Source of the DNA: Trichopria drosophilae
Taxonomy: Eukaryota > Arthropoda > Insecta > Hymenoptera > Diapriidae
DNA: 64,000 nucleotides
Direction of reading: 5' to 3'
Assembly: GCA_030407085.1 (NCBI GenBank)
Contig: CM059587.1
Coordinates: 83,651,001 to 83,715,000, forward strand
The translations under genes and the position numbers were made by a program. Each line of letters opens with the position of its first letter. Positions within the stretch are counted from its first letter, which is position 1. The notes below the pieces were generated by a model that ran no database searches, was not told where the DNA came from, and was given only the letters and a program-made list of their open reading frames with translations. Positions 46,120 to 56,880 of the stretch are shown piece by piece.

Positions 46120-47000
46120 TTTATTTATTGCAGTATTTAAGAAAGTCTTTATGGAAAGATTTATCCAGACGGTTTAGACCACGTTCCCAAGCCAACGACA
46201 TTAACCGAAAAACTTAAAAAATCTTTTAAATGCTCAATCAAAACATGCATTTTCAACGTTACATATAATTCAGTTGCTTCAAAACTCTGTTTTAAATTTA
46301 TAATTAAATTATTTATATTGTCTTTTTGTTGTGTCATTGAAAAGCAGGAATGAGCTATTTCATGATTCGCTTTCACGACATTCACAAAACGCGATTGTGC
46401 CAATTTTCCAACTGTATTACAAATGTTTGCAACAAATTTTTGAAATTACATTGTAGGCTTGAATTTAAGGATACACGGAGAAAAATGACTCCGCTGGATT
46501 AGCTGATTCATATCAGCTAAAATTTTCGGCTGGAATTGCCGAAAATATCTGCAATTTTTGCTGTTTTGATTCCGCTAATGTAGCCTTAACCCTACTCAAT
46601 TCGCGCTTAGATCTAAATTTCCGCTACATTAGCAGATTTGTTCCGCTAAATTGGCGGACTTTTTCAGTAAATTTAGCTGAAATTATCGGCAATCCCTAAC
46701 GGAATTCCAACAGCTATCCCTATAGGATAAAATTGGTAGAATCTGCGGATTTTTCGGCTGATTTAGCCGGTTATTTTTCTCCGTGTACGTAAACCATATT
46801 TTCTGACAGGGATAAGTACCTTTGTTAAGAGCTTGAAAAAGGTCTTATTTGGCCTAAAAAATTCAATGTAATTTCGAAAAGTTATCACCACGAAACATTT
46901 GAGGGCAACGCGTGCCAAAAAATGCTAAGAATGCTATTTTAAAACAATTTTTTGGACACAGTTTTGAAGTTGAATTATCTACAACCGATGGAACCAAAGC
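46120..47000 (-). pseudogene. Decayed transposase-like gene, interrupted by MITE C copy 2
   Basis: The minus-strand frame at 46161-46473 includes NVVKANHEIAHSCFS and VTLKMHVLIEHLKDFL, then GLGTWSKPSG. Arthropod and cnidarian transposon-encoded proteins carry a similar order (a V-V-H-x-C-F block, a V-T-P-K-x-H-x-x-x-x-H block, then G-L-G-x-W-S-E-Q). Upstream, beyond the MITE at 46474-46785, the minus strand can be read QMFRGDNFSKLH, like the G-G-x-F-x-G-N block that precedes these motifs, but with stops. The expected P and EQ residues are altered here. The superfamily is not assigned. The order and spacing are what convince me; the family memory is from general knowledge. Confidence 0.5.
46474..46785 (+). 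mobile_element. 312-bp TA-flanked MITE family C, copy 2
   Basis: Ends CACGGAGAAAAAT and the exact complement ATTTTTCTCCGTG, TA at 46472-46473 and 46786-46787. Same length and orientation as copy 1, with about a dozen differences. The terminal repeats are perfect here, so this copy looks the better preserved of the two. Confidence 0.9.
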
Positions 47001-47019
47001 CCTGGCCAATAGAGCGATA

Positions 47020-47390
47020 TCACGATGGTGTAGCGAGAGCTGCAGTGCAGATCGTTGGTAAGGGTTGATCTTTAGATTTTAGCCATATCAAAAAATGATG
47101 GGAAAAAATATACTTGTTTTTCCGCGTAAATTTTTCTCTTTCGGACGCTGTGTTTAATTTTATGAGCATTGTATACGAATTCTGACGACAGAATCAGAAA
47201 GAACACAAAAGCTCTCATCGGATGTAGGGACTCTAATTTTTTTATTAAAGTGTCAACATTAAAATTAATACCGTTAAAATTCACGCAGAAAAGATGTTGG
47301 TACGGGATTTAATGGGTTACCATAACATGGAAATTGCTTTAAAAAGTATAAAAAAAGGGCAGGCTTTTCAACTACAAAAGTAGTTACTGC
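47020..47390. other. AT-rich stretch, nothing supported
   Basis: One 70-codon minus-strand frame of background composition. Confidence 0.45.
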
Positions 47391-47399
47391 TGTTGTTAC

Positions 47400-47520
47400 C
47401 AATAGTAGGTTTGTAACCTTCTGCCAACACCAGAAGAAGTTTTTTATTTCTCGACGGTTCGGAGCAACTTGGGTCCCTCATCAGGAGGAATTTTCCTCTC
47501 GATCAACCCAAATGATTAAT
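47400..47520. repeat. Possible retroelement 3'-end remnant
   Basis: CTCGACGGTTCGGAGCAACTT followed by GGGTCCCTCATCAGGAGG resembles the 'dialled-out' 3' coding end common to many Penelope-like and LINE elements (complement: CCTGATGAGGGACCC then GCTCCGAACCGTCGAG). No reverse transcriptase motif is nearby, so the identification rests on this short signature only. Confidence 0.25.
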
Positions 47521-47524
47521 TACT

Positions 47525-49630
47525 TTATCGTTTAGAAGCCAGTATTTTTGTGCGGCATTTTAGGTGTGGGTGTAAACATTTAATTTTATAAGACGTATAA
47601 GGTCCTACGACTTATTAAATTAAATGTATCCACGTTTTTATTAAGCGGATTGTGCTGAATAATTTTTGAAGTTCTTTTCTCTTCCGAAATCATTCTCAGT
47701 ATGTGCAGTGCAACATTTTGCAAATTAAAACCATGGATTTATTTAATTCTATGCAACGTTATAACTGTGTTTGGCTGTGGTGGTCTTTGAATCTTGAATT
47801 TGAATTCATCAATCCGTTTTGTTTCGCCAGGTGTGGCAATCGTTACATTTGATACAATAGCTGGAATTGTTTTAGTACAATTATTTAATTTTATTTTTAC
47901 TACCTTTAATTATCCAGGATAATTTAGGCTGCTTTCTTGTATCGTCAGATTCAGCATTAGTCACTGGCTTGTTGACGAATTCTCCTATCAATGCCTTTTA
48001 CTAAATCTTTTTGATATCATTATTTTGTAACAGTTTTCTAAAAATCCTCTCCTCGCGTTTGTTTGTTCGTTTATTATAGATATAGACATTGGGTCCTAAG
48101 GCAAAGCGAGAAACTGTGCATCAACATTATCTGTCAACCAAATGGTAACCTTCTTGTATTAATATTTCTAATTAATGTATCGAGAAAAGGTATCATTATT
48201 TATTTTATGTTTCGTAGGTAAATTTTAATCTGAGGTTGTAATCATTAAAAACTATTGGTAACAAAGTTTTTGGTAACAATTTTTATTATTTTTTATCTTT
48301 CCTACATTTCATTTAATTTTATCCTTATGGATATTATCTATCTTTACTACGTCATTTTAACTTTTAGGTAATATAGCAGAGCTGTAACGACCGGCTGACC
48401 GAAACCTAAAATTATACCGAAAACGTTATAGTTGTGGCAACTACATTATAGTTGAGCCAATCGTTTTATGGTTGTACCAGGCATTACGAATAGTTATGTG
48501 AACTATAAAATGATTGTCTTAACTACAATATAGCTGGATCAACTACATCTCTCCTTTCGGTGTACATGCCGGGTAGGCTGCACATCTCTCTTTGTTTGTT
48601 TATTACGGTCGCACTTGAAGGTCAGTATGTAAAACAACTTCTTTAAATTGTGGCTCACCTTTTGACATTGTACACGGACGCTTACTTTGTATTCTTGTTT
48701 TGTTGGCAAATAAATACAATTTATTAATATTATGACTGGTACTGATTTTTCTCGATGGATTTCAAAAGACAACATGTTTCGCTATATTATAATTTTTGTT
48801 AAATTGAAATAATATTTTTTGGATATCATGACAACTTTGAATAAATATAAAATTACGGTACGATGAATACATCCCTGGTAGAAATTTGTCCATTATTTCT
48901 TAGACTGGCCATTTCCCCTTAAACCTTTAACGTGGTAAATAAGAATCTTATACAAGAATTGTACAAAAAAATGTTTTCATTTCTACCAGGCGTTAAGCGA
49001 TATGATTTTTTTAAGAATGACAAAATGCGTCGAAAAGTGACAAATGTTGAATCTTGAAAAGCTCGTATCTTCACTATTTTGGCTTACATCAAATAATTTC
49101 CAAGAGCAAATTCGTCTCCGATTACCTTCAGACCTTTATATATATCAGTAATTATACAAAATGTTGACATAAAAAAACCTCCGAATGTTAATCGTTTTAA
49201 AATGGAATGACCCTATAAACACTTATTGATTAAATTTAAAAACTCGACTGCTCAATTCGATATATTGGTAAATATTTCAAAAATCACATTTAGTAAAGTT
49301 GGGAGGATGGAATTTTGTTGAAAATGAAGTAAATTCAGTTTAACAATGGACCCCCCCAAGTTTCTTCACATTATCCTGGTCCAAAAATTAATTTCTTCTG
49401 TAAATTTACACTTGTAAGGTATGTTTCTTCATCTTCACATTAGTCCAACAGTTTTAAAATTTAGTAGCGGTAACCCGTGATGAAACTTGTAGCGGGAAAT
49501 TACAGCACGTGCACGTGTATGCTAATAGAATCGTTCCACGTTTTCGGGAGTTGTCAGGATTCAATAGTTTCTCAGCTATCAAAACAATTAGTAGTTAACT
49601 CGGCGATTAGTATTATGCCAAGAATTTTGG
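47525..49630. other. AT-rich stretch with weak repeat words
   Basis: At 48400-48550 the words AACTACATTATAGTTG, AACTATAAAATGATTG and AACTACAATATAG recur near an imperfect CCGAAA / TTTCGG inverted pair, possibly a degraded inverted-repeat element. No gene supported. Confidence 0.4.
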
Positions 49631-49637
49631 TAATTAA

Positions 49638-49719
49638 CCCTCCTGAGTACGAGTTTTTCTTTTCCCATATGTAAACAATGTAGTTTGGATGAGTATACTC
49701 GTCCTTGTGCACAGGTGGG
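49638..49719. mobile_element. 82-bp TTAA-flanked piggyBac-like MITE, copy 2
   Basis: TTAA at 49634-49637 and 49720-49723. Ends CCCTCCTGAGTAC and the complement of GTGCACAGGTGGG. Central palindrome GAGTATACTC. Identical in length to 25901-25982, with about ten differences, several of which preserve the palindromic centre. Confidence 0.8.
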
Positions 49720-49724
49720 TTAAG

Positions 49725-50875
49725 GCAAACAACTAAACACAATTTGGTAACTCGTAGATGCAAGTGAATAAAAAAAACGAGATTTGTCCATTTTTTGTGT
49801 AGTCTTCGGTTTACATTAACCGAAAATGTAGTTAGCAAAAAAGTAAATAAGACATTAGTTCTTCTAAATAAGATGAAGATTTGAATTGGTCCGTCCTTCG
49901 AAATTTTCTTCATAACTTATTTTAACATTAAAAACTAGTATAGAAGAATTCTTAGGAAAGCCTGAAACAGTTCATGTTCGACTTGTCCACAATAAAAAAA
50001 AGGTAATTTGTTGATCATTTTTAGGCTTTCTTATTTTGCAAACTATGAATTAATGAAAATTGTCATAACATTGTTCTAATACGAGTTTTTAATGATATTA
50101 CATGTATATACAGTAATGAAGAAAATTTTTAATGAAATAAAAAACTTTAATTTCTGCCAAGTAACCAAATTTGAATTAGTAAAAACTAATGAAATCAGTA
50201 ATAGATTGAATTCTTCATTTTAGTAATGCGATATTATAAGATATATTTATTAATTTGTGAATAGTAGAATTTTACTAATGAATTAGTAACGTACCCCATA
50301 ATTCTTTTTTCAATTTTGTTAACCCTACCTTCATTGTTACTTGTCATTTATTCGTTACTTATTATTTAATGTTGATTGTATATTGTATTTTGAGTTCATT
50401 AGTAGTTTTTGACTAATTCAGATTTAGAAAGTACAACAGAAATAGTTTTTTTTACGGACCGACTTATCAAAGTTTCATAAAATTCAAATTTCCCGGAATT
50501 GGACAAACCTCGTTTTTCACTCACGTGTTGAAATCCTTTCAATTTAGCCAGCTGCCGTCGAAGTTGTATTTCCTGCAGAACAATCCTAAACAACACGTGT
50601 AACCACAACAAAATAAATAAAATACAATTTAAGTCAAACTCACGTTTGAATCAACACCAGACAATTGTTTCAAGTCACAACACAACACAAAATAAATTTG
50701 AAGAACCGAACGTCAACACTTGTCGATCACGTGTTCGACTCGAACTTCCATCCGACACGGAGTTGAATAACGTAAACAAAAACAATTGTTTGACGGGGAT
50801 GACGACGCGAGAGCACGCGAATTTCAAGCCGGTTTTTTTTTTTTAATGTTCAACTTAAGTTGAAGTTTTGGATAC
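49725..50875. other. AT-rich stretch, nothing supported
   Basis: The stretch becomes gradually GC-richer towards 50800, on approach to the CpG-rich island. No exon called. Confidence 0.45.
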
Positions 50876-50879
50876 CTCG

Positions 50880-51720
50880 TTGGATTCAATTACTCTCGCG
50901 TCGTCGTGGGAAAGGCCGAATCGGGTAAACGGGCAAAATGTGACAATGTAACGACTCACCAGAAGCCAATCTGTGAAGCGGCGAATTTATCTCGTGACAT
51001 CGTGCCGGAAAGGGCGCGAGGGACGGGAGGCGACTATCCAATTTTTTTGCGCACCAACTCGACGCGTGCCAATTCCATCTTACCGCCGCTCGACGCCTTG
51101 CCGATCTTCGATTACGGGAATCGTTGCGGCGCACCCGCGCGACCCCGTGCGCAAGACAGCGCCGCTTGCGGGTGTTGATCTCATTTACGCCACGACCACA
51201 ACCGACCGCGAGCACGCTCGTCCAATCACGGCCATTTTATTGGCCAAGCGCGCGCGACGACGCGACGATTAAAAGGACAAAGTGCCACTTCGACCCGCCG
51301 GCACGACACGATCCGCCCGCTTTTGGCAGCTGCGTTTCCGGCTCGGGACGGGGTACGGGGGTCCAAGGGATGGCCAGGAGGTATGTTCGTTATCGGGAGC
51401 AAACGCGCGATACGTCCTCGCACCAGAACCAAAAAAAAAGAAAGGACGAGATTGCCGGAAGGACGACGACCACGATGCGCCGTGTAAATTCGCTCGTAGT
51501 GTCCTGCGCCCGTCGGTTCGGGCCTCGGGACGATCAACCCCTCTACGGGTTCCGAGGGTGCGATGGAGATGGCGCTGAGAATGGGGGATGCTGCCGTGGA
51601 CCGGCAGCTGGTGACCTCCAGCGACCGTATGCGCAACGAGGGATGGGGTGCTTGCGGATGCTCCAGTGGTTACTGCCGCTTCGCAGCCCTTAGGGTAATA
51701 GGATTGGAACTTATCCTCCT
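50880..51720 (+). promoter_or_regulatory. CpG-rich promoter-like island
   Basis: Dense CpG and GC content stands out sharply from the AT-rich window. CCAAT motifs lie at 51222-51226 (direct) and 51239-51243 (inverted, ATTGG), followed by a TATA-like TTAAAA at 51269-51274 and then by the candidate coding exon at 51563. Long overlapping frames on both strands here are a by-product of GC richness. The arrangement suggests a promoter and first exon on the plus strand, but the transcription start is not determined. Confidence 0.55.
51563..51694 (+). CDS. Candidate first coding exon, unrecognised protein
   Basis: ATG at 51563 (GGTGCGATGGAG) opens 44 codons, MEMALRMGDAAVDRQLVTSS onward, with a Gly/Cys-rich end (GWGACGCSSGYCRF). 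It ends at AGG before GTAATA (51695) in phase 0. Third codon positions are strongly G/C while the frame stays open, unlike the other frames of the island. I do not recognise the protein. The cysteine/glycine stretch might be part of a larger domain continuing in the next exon, for which I see no candidate up to 64 kb. An alternative donor, AGGAG before GTATGT at 51381, would give a different first exon. Confidence 0.4.
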
Positions 51721-51881
51721 TACGGAACTTATCTCCCGCCATAACATGACTCGTCTTTCCGCCGCCATATTTCAGATCGTTGAACTACCCAGTATGCTTG
51801 CTTGGCTTTCATAATTACATGAAGCATGGAGTTTTCATCTTCTAAACATATACATTTTAAACAATTGTATAACTTATTTAA

Positions 51882-52500
51882 CCCATTAGCGCATACGGCA
51901 TACCAGTGGTGTGATTTTGGGCACACTCTATTTCTTTCTATTGAAACTACAGAATTGCAAAATTTAAAACAGCTGTTCCAATATGGCGGTTCAAACATAG
52001 AAATAATGTTTTTCAAAAAAACCAGTTAGGCAAATCAATCTTCCGAACGTTCGATATAAACTACAGTTGGTTTCCGTATGTTTTTGGGGTTGTATACGAA
52101 TTTGATGTCAGAATTGCACAATTCAAAATGGCGGACATCACGAAGCTTATATACATCGATTTTTGTGAAATTCCGATTGTCGGCATAATAGTTAGCTTCT
52201 TGATGTCCGCCATTTTGAGTCAGCCATTTTTAATTTTGCAATTCTAACATCGAATTCGTATTCAGCGATCCCAAAAATATACGGAAACCAACGGCCGTTT
52301 ATATCGAACGTTCGGAAGATTGATTTGTCCAACTGGTTCGATGAAAAACATTATTTCTATGTTTGAATCGCCATATTGGATCATCTGTTTTAAATTTTGC
52401 AATTCTGACTTTGGATTCGTGATCAGCGACCCTTCAAACCGTAATGACGGTTAAAATCATGTGTGTCCGAAATCACACCACTGGTATGCCGTATAATGGG
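51882..52500. mobile_element. piggyBac-like foldback MITE, 619 bp
   Basis: TTAA (51878-51881) and TTGA (52501-52504, one change) bracket inverted ends CCCATTAGCGCATACGGCAT and the complement of ATGCCGTATAATGGG. The match extends far inward: TGTTCCAATATGGCGGTTCA, CAGTTAGGCAAATCAATC and CTTCCGAACGTTCGATATAA all have complements in the right half, so nearly the whole element is one hairpin of about 300-bp arms. The dispersed GATTCGTATTCAGCGATCCC core lies inside (52248 and 52413). Non-autonomous. Confidence 0.8.
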
Positions 52501-52504
52501 TTGA

Positions 52505-53150
52505 TTCAAAATGTAAATAAGCATTTGTGTGGTCATGATTGAATGACCTGAGTGACCTCATGGTCAACATTGAAATTAGTGTAATCTCTTATTACTTAAA
52601 GAAAACCGAAGAATTCCAATCTTTACTGATCCCTGCCGAATAAGGTCGCGAAGTGCAGCGAAACTACATGGTAGGAGGACAAAGGCATGATGACAGTTTA
52701 ACTTTGAGTAAGGAAAATATATAACTTAGAACGATGTTATAACTTTAGACGGTATAACTTAGGACTGAAATTACTGTACCGGGTGCGTGCAAGAGAACTG
52801 ACCATAAGGCAACCCAGGTTAATCCTAGGAAGTTTGTCAATGATAAATGCCTGGTATGTTTAAAGTCTCTTGTCAATAGTTGAAACAAAACAGTAGTAAA
52901 CGTCAATGTATATTTGGAACGCCTCGCCACCGAAGTGGTTAAAATCACATAGTAATCTTCAAAGATATCGCTTTTTTTCCATTTGTCCCACAATTTTGGT
53001 GGAGCTAATTCACCTCCTAAATATGTTTTCCTGCCGCTAGAAAAAGATAAGTGCTGTAGTAGGCTTTCATGTTTTTCAATACAGCCAAATTTCTTATAAA
53101 TCGGAGATTTACACTTCCGTAGACTTGCTTGTTAGTGTTTCTTTTTCTTA
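52505..53150. other. Sequence without supported gene
   Basis: No exon edges or repeat ends recognised. Confidence 0.45.
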
Positions 53151-53189
53151 ACAAACAAGTAAAATCATACAGATGTTAAATGTAGTTTT

Positions 53190-53345
53190 TTTCATCCCCT
53201 ATACGGATTGTTTTTAGCTCATAAAGTACCATTTTACGGTTTCGTTGCGATCGTTCATCCTTGGACAAGCGAAGCAGGTCCTCGGATGCACAATCTTACT
53301 TCACGTACTAAAAACAATCCGTAAAGAGCGCACGGTATGGGGAAA
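53190..53345. repeat. Imperfect inverted repeat
   Basis: CCCCTATACGGATTGTTTTTAG (about 53198) pairs with CTAAAAACAATCCGTAAAG (about 53308), and GTATGGGG follows. The word GTCCTCGGATGC(A/G)CA also occurs at 53278 and 53412. Probably a degraded small element. Confidence 0.45.
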
Positions 53346-53875
53346 AAGACGTTCTTCCCTTGGCATTTGATGGTCATGTAATGAAAAGTGTATCATGCTT
53401 CGTGATTTGCCGGTCCTCGGATGCGCATCTCTACTAGGGTCGTAAAATTCTACTTTAGGGTCATGGATCTATAAATACTATTCACACCTCGATAACTGTG
53501 CGCGGGAAACGCTAAAGCTGGCCCTCAGATCTTTGTAACACCGCGAGAGCGTAAACTCTATACGCCAAAGATTCAAACTTGTAATCACATTAGCACAAAT
53601 TCGTGGTCTTCGCGAGCCAGCGTAATGTTGACTACACATACGCAGAGGGCTGTCAAACATTTTCATTTCACGTTTTCATACTACGTGATACTTATGATTA
53701 TATTATATGTGATACTTTATTAAGATCAATTAATAAAAGTTTACTACTATATAACGACCTGCTTATGACCTGCTTACGTGTGCTTATGTTATGGTTGCAA
53801 TCACTTAAGACTGCTTTACGGCCGCTTACAGTGTCATTACGACCACCTGATGATTTTTAAAAATGCTTTTACACC
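53345..53875. other. Sequence without supported gene
   Basis: Short frames only. The word CTTATGACCTGCTTACGTGTGCTTATG near 53760 is a minor internal repeat. Confidence 0.4.
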
Positions 53876-53889
53876 GTAAAATCAAAATG

Positions 53890-54005
53890 TCTCAAAGTGT
53901 CTCATTTCAAGCGAATAAGACACCAAAGTGTCTTATTTCAAGAAAATGTGTCGCTAATGTGTCTTGAAATGAGACATTTTTTTTTAATGTGACACTTTAG
54001 TGTCT
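53890..54005. repeat. Short hairpin repeat with 'GTGTCTTATTTCAAG' words
   Basis: GTGTCTCATTTCAAG (53898-53912), AGTGTCTTATTTCAAG (53926-53942) and the complement CTTGAAATGAGACA (53964-53977) form alternating direct and inverted copies within 115 bp. Possibly a small palindromic element. Confidence 0.55.
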
Positions 54006-54009
54006 AATT

Positions 54010-54505
54010 CTATTCAAAGGTTTAAGACATTATGTTTTTTTTCAGTCTACGATTGGCCTACGAGCACTTTACAATCGACTTACTATCAGTTTGCGTATTC
54101 TAATAGCCTGCATTATGACAATGTTTGTATGCAATGCAGCGGTTTTCTAATACAATCGAGTTTTTTCACAGGTGCGAACAAAGGTTCTCATTTTGCTGGT
54201 GGAAACCATTTATGTATACGAGTTTCCTTCCTCTTCAGCTACTTACCACCATGGCAGTATTATTTTTTTCCGCCCTTCATACGTAGACTGTACAGACAAA
54301 TGTACATATGTACTAAATATCATTAAAGTGATGAAAGTGGTATCAAAAAATTATCTCCCTCCCCATATCTTCTTAGATGTCCGGAAGACATCCCCGAAGC
54401 ATCCCAAAACTAAATAAAAACAGGATCGTCTGGTTCCAAATGTAAGCAATATCATATAAATATAATTCTCACTTAGAGACAATAAAACTTCTTTGCCGCT
54501 TGTAT
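54010..54505. other. Sequence without supported gene
   Basis: Overlapping frames of 80-108 codons have no recognisable motif and no splice signals of quality. Confidence 0.4.
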
Positions 54506-54508
54506 TAA

Positions 54509-55064
54509 AATAATTTAATACTTCTTGGTGTGTCGGCATCTTTATTAGATGGAAAAAAAAGAATGTAAACATTAAAATGTAAACAATGCGTCGTTCAAGT
54601 GCGAACGAACGCGATGATATTCTACAATAACGGAGCATATAAGGCGAGAAAAATGTATTTTACTATTGAGACAAGGTGAATAGAAAACCCTACATAATAA
54701 ATAATAAACAATCGAATAATTTTTCCCAAAAAACTCGAAATAGTCTAAACATTTATAAAATTTCAATGTAATTATATACACCCGTCCAGGATACGGCTAC
54801 CAGATCCCTGCTGAAGAGCACAACTGGTAGCCAAGTGCGAAACGCTTTTTAATGAAATAGATTTTGTTTATTATTTATCGTGTGGGGTTTTCTATTCACC
54901 TTGTCTCAATAGTAAAATACATTTTTCTGGCCTTATATGCCCTGTTATTTTAGAATATCGTCGCGTTCGTTCGCATTTGAACGACGCATTGTTTACATTT
55001 TAATGTTTACATTATTTTTTCCCATCTACTAAATGTGCCGTCACACAAGAAGTATTCAATTATT
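54509..55064. mobile_element. 556-bp element with ~205-bp inverted arms
   Basis: The left arm (54509-54714) and right arm (54858-55064) are inverted copies at roughly 90%. Shared blocks include TAATACTTCTT, ATTAAAATGTAAACAATGCG, CGTCGTTCAA(G/A)TGCGAACGA and TTTTACTATTGAGACAAGG. A middle of about 140 bp holds a further inverted pair GGCTACCAG / CTGGTAGCC. No transposase frame and no clear target duplication. It ends 160 bp from the large foldback that follows. Confidence 0.75.
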
Positions 55065-55069
55065 GTAAT

Positions 55070-55216
55070 CAATATTAGTTTTTTTTTGCCGAAATCGTCA
55101 AGGTAATTTTTTCTTTTTACAGCCACCATCTAGCCACCAAAGCCAATAGAACATCTAGCCACCAAATCTACTGATATTAGCTTGCCAGACCAATCAAGGG
55201 TTTTTAAGCGACAGGG
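55070..55216. repeat. Spacer with short 'ATCTAGCCACCAAA' direct repeats
   Basis: CATCTAGCCACCAAAGCCAA and CATCTAGCCACCAAATCTAC lie 26 bp apart near 55128-55170. Otherwise it is a spacer between two inverted-repeat elements. Confidence 0.5.
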
Positions 55217-55225
55217 CGACGGCTT

Positions 55226-56880
55226 ATGACCCTGAAGTTAGCGGCCGATTCCAGCGGCCGATTCGTGGGACCGCCGCCGGCCACCAGCGGTTCTCAATTT
55301 TAAAAGTTGAAAAACGTTTTGTGCCACGGCCGCTTCGTACGGTTTTGATTCCTGACATTGTTGACAGCCTATATAAAAAATTCCAAACTCCCCTGACCCC
55401 GCCGAGGTAGTAAAATTGGGAAAAGTTGCCCCAAAACTCTATAACAGCCGACTTCGAAATCTTAAGACTTGAAAAACGTTTTGTGCCACGGCCGCTGGGT
55501 ATGGTTTTAGTTCCTGACATTGCTGGCAGCCAGTTTAGAAATTTCCAATATCCCCTAACCCCGCCGAGGCAGTAAAATGGGGAAAAGTTACCACAAATCA
55601 CTATAACAGCCGATTTCGAAATTTTAAGACTTGAAAAACGTTTTGTACCACGGCCGCTGGGTATGATTTTAATTCCAAACATTGTTGACAGCCTACATAC
55701 AAAATTCCAACCTCCCCTGACCCCGCCGAGGTAGTAAAATAGGGAAAAGTTGCCCCAAATCTCTATAACAGCAGATTTCGAGATTTAAAGACTTGAAAAA
55801 AGTTTTGTACCACAGCCGCTGGGTATGATTTTAGTTCCTAACATTGTTGGCAGCCTACATATAAATTTCCAATATCCCCAGACCCCGCCGAGGCAGTCAA
55901 ATGGGGAAAAGTTACCCCAAATCACTATAACAGCCGATTTCGAAATTTTAGGACTTGAAAAACGTTTTGTGCCACGGGCACTGGGTATGATTTTAATTCC
56001 AGACATTGTTGGCAGCCTACATAAAAAATTCCAACCTCCCCTGACCCCGCCTAGGCAGGAAAATTGGGAAAAGTTGCCCCAAATCTCTATAACAGCCGAT
56101 TTCGAAATTTTGAGAACGGAAAAACCTTTTGTGCCACGGCCGCTTCGTACGATTTTGATTCCTGACATTGTTGACAGCCTACATAAAAAATTCCAATATC
56201 CCCTGACCCCGCCGAGGCAGTCAAATGGGGAAAAGTTACCCCAAATCACTATAACAGCCGATTTCGAAATTTTAAGACTTGAAAAACGTTTTGTACCACG
56301 GCCGCTGGGTATGATTTTAATTCCAAACATTGTTGACAGCCTACATACAAAATTCCAACCTCCCCTGACCCCGCCGAGGTAGTAAAATAGGGAAAAGTTG
56401 CCCCAAATCTCTATAACAGCCGATTTCGGAATTTTGAGAACGGAAAAACCTTTTGTGCCACGGCCGCTGGGTATGATTTTAGATCCTGACATTGTTGGCA
56501 GCCTACATAAAAAATTCCAACCTCCCCTGACCCCGCCGAGGTAGTAAAATTGGGAAAAGTTGCCCCAAATCTCTATAACAGCCGATTTCGAAATTTTAAG
56601 ACTTGAAAAGTTTTGTGCCACGGCCGCTGGGTATGATTTTGATTCCTGACATTGTTGGCAGCCTACATAAAAAATTCCAACCTCCCCTTATCCCGCCGAG
56701 GTAGTAAAATTGGGAAAAGTTGCCCCAAATCTCTATAACAGTCGATTTCAGAATTTTGAGAGCGGAAAAACGTTTTGTGCCACGGCCGGTTCATACGATT
56801 TTGGTTCCTGACATTGTTGGCAACCTATATAAAAATTTACAATATCCCCTGACCCCGCCGAGATCGGTAAAATGGGGAAA
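55226..56880 (-). repeat. Left arm: ten 162-bp units (inverted)
   Basis: The units alternate between two subtypes, one with GAGGTAGTAAAAT and TTGCCCCAAATCTCTATAAC, the other with GAGGCAGTCAAATGGGG and GTTACCCCAAATCACTATAAC. Reading the minus strand, the frame is open for 278 codons (56621-55785) and again for 152 codons (55682-55224). The peptide period is 54 residues and contains SGRGTKRFSSLKISKSAVIE and LGGVRGGWNFLCRLPTM. The opposite strand is also open (185 codons at 55825-56382), so openness alone does not prove coding. Confidence 0.85.

Noticed and set aside
51124..51742. Frames of 136-189 codons on both strands in the CpG island
   Set aside because: GC-rich DNA depletes stop codons in all frames. 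Arg/Pro-rich translations and mutual overlap point to shadows. Only the 44-codon segment at 51563 has coding-like codon positions.
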